Of a stretch of 64,000 bases of DNA, positions 58,337 to 64,000 are shown piece by piece; within the stretch, counting starts at the first letter, position 1; the number at the start of each line of letters is the position of its first letter. The notes beneath the pieces were generated by a model, which saw only the letters and a program-made list of their open reading frames with translations, made no database searches and had not been told where the DNA came from. Source of the DNA: Crocinitomicaceae bacterium (lineage in GTDB: Bacteria > Bacteroidota > Bacteroidia > Flavobacteriales_D > Crocinitomicaceae); the NCBI GenBank assembly GCA_016709005.1, contig JADJEU010000004.1:1-64000 (forward strand). The letters run 5' to 3'. A program made the position numbers and the translations under genes.

Positions 58337-59308
58337 ATGAAAAAACAAAAATTCAGATACAATCCAGAAACGCTATCGTATGTTCCGGTAGAAGTTACCT
58401 GGGGGCAACGTATCTTAAGAGGTCTTTTAGTTCTTGCTCCTGCAATTGTACTTGGCGTTATTTTTCAGGTGTTGTTCTCTGCAATTTTTCCATCTGCCGA
58501 AGAAAAAAAACTAGAGCGTGAAAATGCTTTTTTGAATGAGCAATTGGATGTCATGAATGAAGACATGGCATTGATGACAGCTGTAATCAGCGACCTTGAA
58601 AAAAGAGATAATGAAATTTACCGCGTTGTATTTAACGCTGATCGTTTTCCGGATCACATGCGTGAACTTGGAACTGGCGGAACTGACGAGCACGATCACT
58701 TGAAAGGATTTGATGTTTCTGAAAAATTAATTTCCAATTCTAAAAAAATCAAAGAACTTCAAAAACGCATTTACGCACAATCTATTTCTTTTGATGAAGT
58801 AATAAAACTTGCAAAAGAAAAAGAAAAAATGCTGGCATGTATTCCGGCCATTCAGCCTATTGCCAATGAAGATTTGACACGTCTTTCATCGGGTTATGGA
58901 TTCAGAATTGACCCTATTTACAAAACACAAAAAATGCACTGGGGAATTGATTTCACCGCTGAAACAGGAACCAATGTGTATGCATCCGGTAACGGAGTTG
59001 TAAAAGATGTTGAAGAAAAATTGTGGGGCTATGGAACATCCGTAATCATTGATCACGGCTTTGGATACACTACGCGTTATGCTCACTTAAGCGGATACAC
59101 CGTAAAAAAAGGTGACAAAATTACACGCGGACAACTCATCGGTTACGTAGGTTCAAGTGGAAAATCAACCGCACCGCATTTACATTATGAAGTAGAAAAA
59201 AACGGCGTTAAAATCAATCCTATTCACTTCTTCCATTCGGATGTAAACAGTGAAGAATACGAGCGCCTGCTTGAAATGTCAAACAGCGCCAATCAGACAT
59301 TTGATTAG
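58337..59308 (+). CDS. M23-family murein metallopeptidase, membrane-anchored
   Basis: 323 aa. A short cytosolic start, one membrane helix (GLLVLAPAIVLGVIFQVLFS), a coiled coil (ENAFLNEQLDVMNEDMAL), and a C-terminal LytM domain with complete Zn ligands: HWGIDFTAETGT (His, Asp) and HLHYEV, plus GYGTSVIIDHGFGYTTRYAHL. Cuts peptidoglycan cross-links or acts in envelope remodelling in the periplasm. The position divergent from alaS is conserved in Bacteroidota. A terminator follows. Confidence 0.93.
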   Translation: MKKQKFRYNPETLSYVPVEVTWGQRILRGLLVLAPAIVLGVIFQVLFSAIFPSAEEKKLERENAFLNEQLDVMNEDMALMTAVISDLEKRDNEIYRVVFNADRFPDHMRELGTGGTDEHDHLKGFDVSEKLISNSKKIKELQKRIYAQSISFDEVIKLAKEKEKMLACIPAIQPIANEDLTRLSSGYGFRIDPIYKTQKMHWGIDFTAETGTNVYASGNGVVKDVEEKLWGYGTSVIIDHGFGYTTRYAHLSGYTVKKGDKITRGQLIGYVGSSGKSTAPHLHYEVEKNGVKINPIHFFHSDVNSEEYERLLEMSNSANQTFD

Positions 59309-59336
59309 AAAAAATGTTTGAAATTTTTATTGAGAG

Positions 59337-59365
59337 AGACCTTCAGAGATGAGGGTCTTTTTTTT
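59337..59365 (+). terminator. Rho-independent terminator
   Basis: AGACCTTC (59337-59344) pairs with GAGGGTCT (59351-59358), one wobble, then T8. Confidence 0.8.
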
Positions 59366-59374
59366 GTTAGCCCT

Positions 59375-60235
59375 TTACTCTTCATTAGACCGATTAAAAC
59401 TCCATCCTTGAATTCCGTTATAATAATCCTGCTCGGCTACAGAAATAGATTCATATTTTCTTAAATAACTATCTGCCATCTTAGCGGTTCGCCTATCCAA
59501 CCCATGATCATCATTAAAATAGTAATTATTGTCATTCAAAGATTCATAGACGTGGCCATACGCCATCCGATAATCATATTTATTTGCCATAAAAAGTGCC
59601 CAAAACAAAAAATGGCAAGGTGGAAAATCCAATTCCGTATTTCCAATATACAATGTTTTATAGGCAGTGGTATCACCCTTAATGGCCATTAGTTCGTTTT
59701 TATCAGAGTACTTATCACACCCTTTGTATGCGTCCATTCCATGATATTTGATTGAATCAATTTCATTGCTAATTATCATTGCCTCGTTAATCTTAAACTT
59801 TGCTGCTCTCTCCAAATGGTAACTCATGAGATCAAAAGTAGTCGGGTCTATTTCATTAATTCTTTTGAGGTCCCCACAAACGTAGCTTTCCAAAATGCAG
59901 TTGAAGACGTCCAGATGAGCTGGTGGATAATCAAATTTGTTGGCCATAACCAACGGCCAAAAAAGAAAACGTTCAACATAGTCTCCTTTAAACATATACT
60001 CCTTATATCTCTTGTAGTAATTTGTATCACCATCATTAAGGATATCACATTGTATTAGTCGGAAATGGTCCATGGGAATGCCTGTTTCTAATATTTCAGT
60101 GTTTGGTTCAACTAAGGAATCTGCTAAGGCCGTGAATCTTTCTAAAGCTTGTTCGTGTTTGCATCCCAATGCGAGAAGAAAAAGTACAGTGAATAAAACA
60201 CCTTGAGTTTTTAAACCTAAATGCGACATTTTCAT
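59375..60235 (-). CDS. Lipoprotein of unknown function
   Basis: 286 aa. Signal GVLFTVLFLLALGC with lipid Cys at residue 25. The mature part holds an internal duplication: YKRYKEYMFKGDYVERFLFWPLVMANKFDYPPAHLDVFNC resembles YKTLYIGNTELDFPPCHFLFWALFMANKYDYRMAYGHVYE in layout (a F(L)FW.L.MANK.DY motif in each half). No family recognised. Convergent with the M23 gene across its terminator. Confidence 0.75.
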   Translation of the reverse strand: MKMSHLGLKTQGVLFTVLFLLALGCKHEQALERFTALADSLVEPNTEILETGIPMDHFRLIQCDILNDGDTNYYKRYKEYMFKGDYVERFLFWPLVMANKFDYPPAHLDVFNCILESYVCGDLKRINEIDPTTFDLMSYHLERAAKFKINEAMIISNEIDSIKYHGMDAYKGCDKYSDKNELMAIKGDTTAYKTLYIGNTELDFPPCHFLFWALFMANKYDYRMAYGHVYESLNDNNYYFNDDHGLDRRTAKMADSYLRKYESISVAEQDYYNGIQGWSFNRSNEE

Positions 60236-60313
60236 AAATGAGAAGTAACTTGGATATTATGTAGTTTCATTTCGTGAAAATAAAGATAATGTCAAATGGT
60301 CAATCCAATACAA

Positions 60314-60409
60314 GGGCGAATGAAAATTCGCCCCTACGATGATTCAAAACAAAGTAGTTGGTGTAGATTACAATAAGGACAATCCGTAGGGGCGAATTTT
60401 CATTCGCCC
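60314..60409. repeat. Inverted pair of a 25-bp self-complementary repeat
   Basis: GGGCGAATGAAAATTCGCCC plus CTACG (60314-60338) occurs again as its exact complement at 60385-60409. Each arm is itself a hairpin (GGGCGAAT/ATTCGCCC), and the arms can pair across a 46-bp spacer. Such gggcgaatt-type repeats are widely dispersed in bacterial genomes. Confidence 0.85.
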
Positions 60410-60425
60410 ACCACCACTAACAAAA

Positions 60426-60455
60426 AAAAGGCCGCTCATCTCTGAACAGCCTTTT
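60426..60455 (-). terminator. Rho-independent terminator
   Basis: AAAAGGC (60426-60432) pairs with GCCTTTT (60449-60455); on the minus strand a T-run follows. It lies 21 bp beyond the stop of the 60477-61408 gene. Confidence 0.8.
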
Positions 60456-60476
60456 CAAAAATTATTTGTAATCTGA

Positions 60477-61408
60477 TTATTTCAACTCTTCAGTTGTTAC
60501 ACAACCATAAGAAACTGGATATTCTGTTTCGTTTGCTTTTACAAAAACAACGCCCATTTTTTATCCACTTTTACAACGGTTGCTTCTTGATATGAAACAG
60601 ATGTTACTGCCCAAACTTTGTCACCTGCTTTTACAACCGGAACTCGTGGAATAACTTTGCAATCTGCTTTTGAATAGACTTTCATTTTTCCTGCAAATCC
60701 ACAAGTCAAAACTTTATCGCCAGAGATTTTGATAATGGTTGCGGCTTCGTAACCCCACTCTGATTTTACAGCAATGTTGTTGCCTTCTTGCCAATCATCT
60801 GAGATTTTTACAAAAGTATCTGGTGCTAATGTATATTCAGTTGCACCAATTGATTTTCCGCTTTCGCTATCTGTAGCTGGATTATCAAAGTCCAAATCCA
60901 GGTAACGAACTTTTGGAGATGCAGGATTTGAAGCATCCGTCACAATTGCACGTTGCATACCTGAATTTGTTTGCTACCATGTTAAAACGATATCACCTAC
61001 AGCAGCTGTTTGTCCTTTTGGTATATTGATCAAAAGTGAGTTTGGCATTTTTTGAACACCGTCAAATGTGAATTCAACATCTGATTCAACGTCACCAGCC
61101 GCAGACATTTTAGCATCGTAGAAAATCATCGTTTGATCAGCCGGAACTTCTTCCTCAAAAATGCTTTGATACATTCCCCAGGATGGGCAAAGAACCGCGT
61201 TACCCGGTTCAGATGTAATAGAAACAGTTGGAAAATCCCAAGGGGTCATGCCGGGAGCTAGAGTCACAACTGAGTCCACAACAGTTGCTGTATCTTTTTT
61301 GGTTGTATCTGTATCAGTAGCTTCACCGCCTCCACATGAGGTAGTAATGGATGCAATCATCATGCTGCCAACTGCTAGTGGAGTCATGATCAATAGTTTT
61401 TTCTTCAT
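60477..61408 (-). CDS. Lipoprotein with in-frame TAG and a 3' frameshift
   Basis: About 310 aa if bridged. The start MKKKLLIMTPLAVGSMMIASITTSC is a lipoprotein signal followed by GGGEATD. The N-terminal half is FPTVSITSEPGNAVLCPSWG with FTFDGVQKMPNSLLINIPKG. A TAG at 60974-60976 stops the frame after GDIVLTW; the same frame continues QTNSGMQRAIVTDA to KWALFL. A one-base shift near 60555 then leads to MGVVFVKANETEYPVSYG and the natural stop at 60477. The second half has repeated SH3-like units (VKAGDKVWAVTSVSYQEATVVKV). Function unknown. Confidence 0.75.
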
Positions 61409-61524
61409 AGGGTTAAAATTGATTTATTAACCAAATGTAGAAGAGTTACGTTAACAAATTATGAAGGTTGAAAACTATTATTGCTTGTTGAAAAAGACAT
61501 ACCTTTACCTGACATAAATCATTC

Positions 61525-62568
61525 ATGAAAAAATTTCTTGCCTTTCTTTTAGTGTTTCCGTTGCAATTTATCGTTGCGCAAATTCCGGCTTATTATAGCT
61601 CTATTGATTTCTCTCAATCAGGAATTGCCTTGAAAAATCAGCTGGCAACTTTAATAACTAACACACATGATACGCCAGTAACCTACGATCAGGTCTGGAC
61701 TATTTTGCAAGTGTCCGATTTAGATCCAACCAACAGCACAAAAGTATTACTGGCCTACGGTTATAATGATGCAGATGGAAACATTTTTAACGATCGCACA
61801 CGAATCAAAACCAACTACGGTGGTAGCAGCGGTCAGTGGAATCGTGAACACACCTTTGCAAAATCTTTGGGTAATCCTGATTTAGGAACTTCTGGTCCAG
61901 GCAGCGATGCGCACAATTTGCGTTCAAGTGATGTTGATATGAATAACGATCGTGGCAGCAAACTTTTTGCGGATGGCAGCGGAAATGCAGGAACCACGGG
62001 TGCAAATTGGTATCCCGGTGATGAGTGGAAAGGTGATTGTGCACGCATCATAATGTATATGTATTTGAGATATGGTTTACAATGCCGCCCTTACTATTGC
62101 GCGGTAGGAACCACGAATACTACGGATGCAAACATGGTCAATGTCTTGTTAGACTGGAATGCCGAAGATGCCGTTTCACAACTTGAAAAAAACCGTAATG
62201 ATGAAATTGAAGATTGGCAGGGAAATCGAAATCCATTTATTGACAATCCGTATATCGCTACAAAAATATGGGGAGGTATGCTTGCTGAAGACACCTGGGG
62301 TGGTTTAGGTTTGGAAGCAGACTTGGAAAGTGATTTTATGCTTTATCCGGTTCCTTCAAATGATCATCAAATTTATGTCAGCCATACTGGATCGGTTGAA
62401 ATAAACTCAATTCAGATTTTTAACACGGCTGGTCAATTGATTTCTACATACAACCTAAATTCAGTGATGACAACTCCCGTTCAAATTTCAGATATCCCTT
62501 CAGGAACCTGGATTATGAACATTCAAACAGAGCAAGGATTGTTAACTAAAAAGATCATCATTCTGTGA
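61525..62568 (+). CDS. Secreted endonuclease I (EndA/NucM) with T9SS sorting domain
   Basis: 347 aa. Signal peptide MKKFLAFLLVFPLQFIVAQ. Endonuclease I core: GGSSGQWNREHTFAKSLG (catalytic His of the beta-beta-alpha-metal fold), GSDAHNLRSSDVDMNNDRG and WYPGDEWKGDCARIIMYMYLRY. The C-terminal ~75 residues are a T9SS type A domain (FMLYPVPSNDHQIYV to LLTKKIIIL). Extracellular DNA or RNA degradation for nutrients is the likely role. Confidence 0.95.
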   Translation: MKKFLAFLLVFPLQFIVAQIPAYYSSIDFSQSGIALKNQLATLITNTHDTPVTYDQVWTILQVSDLDPTNSTKVLLAYGYNDADGNIFNDRTRIKTNYGGSSGQWNREHTFAKSLGNPDLGTSGPGSDAHNLRSSDVDMNNDRGSKLFADGSGNAGTTGANWYPGDEWKGDCARIIMYMYLRYGLQCRPYYCAVGTTNTTDANMVNVLLDWNAEDAVSQLEKNRNDEIEDWQGNRNPFIDNPYIATKIWGGMLAEDTWGGLGLEADLESDFMLYPVPSNDHQIYVSHTGSVEINSIQIFNTAGQLISTYNLNSVMTTPVQISDIPSGTWIMNIQTEQGLLTKKIIIL

Positions 62569-62801
62569 GTAAAAAAATCAAAATCATCTGGGATTTTTAC
62601 GGCGATAAAGCTGAGAAAACAGCACAGCATCATGAAATTCATCTGAAAGAATTCATGGAAAAACATCAACTTGAAATTCTGAATTCAGGTGTACAATCTG
62701 CCGCTGATTTTCACTTCATGGCGTTTATGACAATTGATGAAAAGAATGTTGTGATCGTGAGAGATGCGCTTAAGCCTCACCGCGCTTTTGTGGTGAAGTG
62801 A
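62565..62801 (+). CDS. Small cytosolic hypothetical protein
   Basis: 78 aa from GTG 62565, overlapping the nuclease stop by 4 bp (GTGA). IKIIWDFYGDKAEKTAQHHEIHLKEF, then HFMAFMTIDEKNVVIVRDALKPHRAF. No signal peptide. Small alpha/beta protein that I know only as an uncharacterised Bacteroidota protein. Overlap indicates co-translation with the nuclease gene. Confidence 0.7.
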   Translation: MSKKIKIIWDFYGDKAEKTAQHHEIHLKEFMEKHQLEILNSGVQSAADFHFMAFMTIDEKNVVIVRDALKPHRAFVVK

Positions 62802-62814
62802 TTTAACCTACACT

Positions 62815-63000
62815 TCTTCGTGAACCTTTGTGCTACTTTGTGACCTTTGTGGAATAGCTATGTCACAAAGTTCCACAAAGAAAAGAAGTTGCACAAAGAA
62901 ATTCTAACTTTAATTCTTGTCCATTTCTTTGCTTCCTCTGCGACTTTGCGGTGAGCATATTTTTTACCTCAAAAAGGAGGAAGCGCAGAGACCCGCAGAG
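62815..63000. repeat. Dispersed repeats, including paired-arm copy 2
   Basis: 62815-62910 carries ctttgtg / cacaaag units that can pair (ctactttgtgacctttgtgg with ccacaaag). 62929-63000 is the second copy of the paired-arm repeat of 36863-36935. It fills the gap between the small protein and the convergent TPR gene. Confidence 0.7.
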
Positions 63001-63048
63001 GGAATTTCCTTAGCTCTTGCGAATTAGTTCACCACACGGCCAATAAGC

Positions 63049-64000
63049 TTACAAGACAACCTTCTGCTCCACTTTGATTGCTTGCGAAAAACTTGTATTT
63101 GAAAGTTTAGATTTTATCCAGGCGCGCAAATCAAAGTATTCCAGAATAACATTTTCACGGTCATCTTTCAATAATACTTCTAACTCTGCATCAAAGCGTT
63201 CAAAGATTTTTTTTCGTTCAGCACTTGATGTAAGACGCGCCAGATTTTTCATTTCAGATACAAACAACTGCTCTACTTCATAATCTTTTTCATGCTTGTT
63301 TAAGAAACGTGCTGCCGATTTTATATCGTATTCAATAAAATCATTGTTGTTTAATTCAAAGTGAATGATGAGATTAAAAATACGTGAGAAAGAATAAATG
63401 TCCTGACGCAATTGTTTTTCATTGTCATTCAAAAGTTCGTTGATGTATTTTAAGGCGCGTTTATAATCACCCATTCCAAAACAGGTATAACCTAAGTTGT
63501 AGTTGAACAGAAGAATTTTTTCCTTGTTAATTTTTTCTTCGTAGCTCTCCAGATTTTTTTCAATTTCAGGAATTAGCTCTGCTGCCTTTTCAAAATTTCC
63601 CTGGCGGTTATAAAGTTGCAATTTTCCAATATATGTAGAGGTAAAAATACGCACGCGTGAATCTGGAGATTCAAATGCTTTGTTTGACAAAAGGGCGTTG
63701 AACTCTTCTAAGGTACTTTCTGCATTTTTAAAATCGTGGACATCAATATAACAGTTCAACAAAAAGCTGAGCGTATAGATATAACGTTGCTGAATGTCAT
63801 CGCGAATTAATGGATTGCGATCCATCACTGATTTTGCTTTTCTGAAATTAATCAAGGCATCTTCATAATCACGAATACTTGCACTACAAAGGCCTTTGAT
63901 ATAATAGCAAATAGTTGTAGCACGCGTTGACACGGCTGTGTTTTTTCCTATGATGAGATGATACTCTGCGATTTCATTTACTACTTGTCGCTCCGTTTCA
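63049..64000 (-). CDS. TPR-type helical repeat protein, 5' end outside the window
   Basis: At least 317 codons, open to the window edge. Helical repeats: ALINFRKAKSVMDRNPLI, FKNAESTLEEFNALLSNK, FEKAAELIPEIEKNLESY, YTCFGMGDYKRALKYINELL. No catalytic domain is visible; the C-terminus ends IKVEQKVVL. Possibly a scaffold or regulatory TPR protein. GTG 63933 is only the first start codon visible, not the true start. Confidence 0.75.
   Translation of the reverse strand, partial: ETERQVVNEIAEYHLIIGKNTAVSTRATTICYYIKGLCSASIRDYEDALINFRKAKSVMDRNPLIRDDIQQRYIYTLSFLLNCYIDVHDFKNAESTLEEFNALLSNKAFESPDSRVRIFTSTYIGKLQLYNRQGNFEKAAELIPEIEKNLESYEEKINKEKILLFNYNLGYTCFGMGDYKRALKYINELLNDNEKQLRQDIYSFSRIFNLIIHFELNNNDFIEYDIKSAARFLNKHEKDYEVEQLFVSEMKNLARLTSSAERKKIFERFDAELEVLLKDDRENVILEYFDLRAWIKSKLSNTSFSQAIKVEQKVVL

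Overview
The window is AT-rich, gene-dense DNA from a member of the Bacteroidota, most likely Flavobacteriales. The evidence is lipoproteins with short signal peptides, type IX secretion (T9SS) C-terminal sorting domains, a GldI-type gliding lipoprotein, an IcmF mutase, TAnnTTTG-type promoters, and typical gene orders (ligA, DUF6913, dapA; nrnA, gldI, FKBP; dnaA, protein tyrosine phosphatase, methyltransferase; alaS divergent from an M23 peptidase). No rRNA, tRNA, CRISPR array or prophage was found. Family-level placement is not attempted.

Layout. 0-3.1 kb: the 3' part of pckA, a lipoprotein and a T9SS-sorted protein, the first and last broken by indels. 3.2-10 kb: an array of four SpoIIE/PP2C-type phosphatase genes on the minus strand, two nearly identical and two badly eroded, interspersed with short repeats. 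10.2-13.6 kb: icmF. 13.7-16.1 kb: a repeat island. Two copies of a ~185-bp palindromic element, with stems that covary between copies, flank a GIY-YIG nuclease gene, followed by an IS1380-type insertion sequence. 16.2-31.6 kb: accessory genes (parvulin, TPR-CHAT protein, STAS-like protein, SUKH-domain protein, vWA protein, a large T9SS surface protein, a barstar-like protein, and a TPR histidine kinase with a LytTR regulator). 31.9-39 kb: small enzymes and DUF proteins, and a two-gene PP2C/STAS-like module. 39-62 kb: mainly housekeeping (RsmI-like methyltransferase, LMW-PTP, dnaA, thioesterase, mnmD, terC, ligA, dapA, nrnA, gldI, ECF sigma with a membrane partner, alaS, M23 peptidase). 62.5-64 kb: a small protein, repeats, and a TPR protein that runs off the end.

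Two cautions. First, single-base frameshifts are frequent, often in A/T homopolymers, and hit genes that should be intact (pckA, alaS). Much of the damage is therefore probably residual assembly error, worst in the first 9 kb. Second, two genes carry single in-frame stop codons (TAA in the CHAT gene, TAG in a lipoprotein gene) in otherwise continuous reading frames.

The most promising observations are the covarying cloverleaf-like repeat beside the GIY-YIG gene, the expanding and decaying SpoIIE phosphatase array with its own 3'-end repeat, the two-gene PP2C/STAS-like module, and a 58-aa membrane protein that shares its start with the neighbouring ankyrin lipoprotein.
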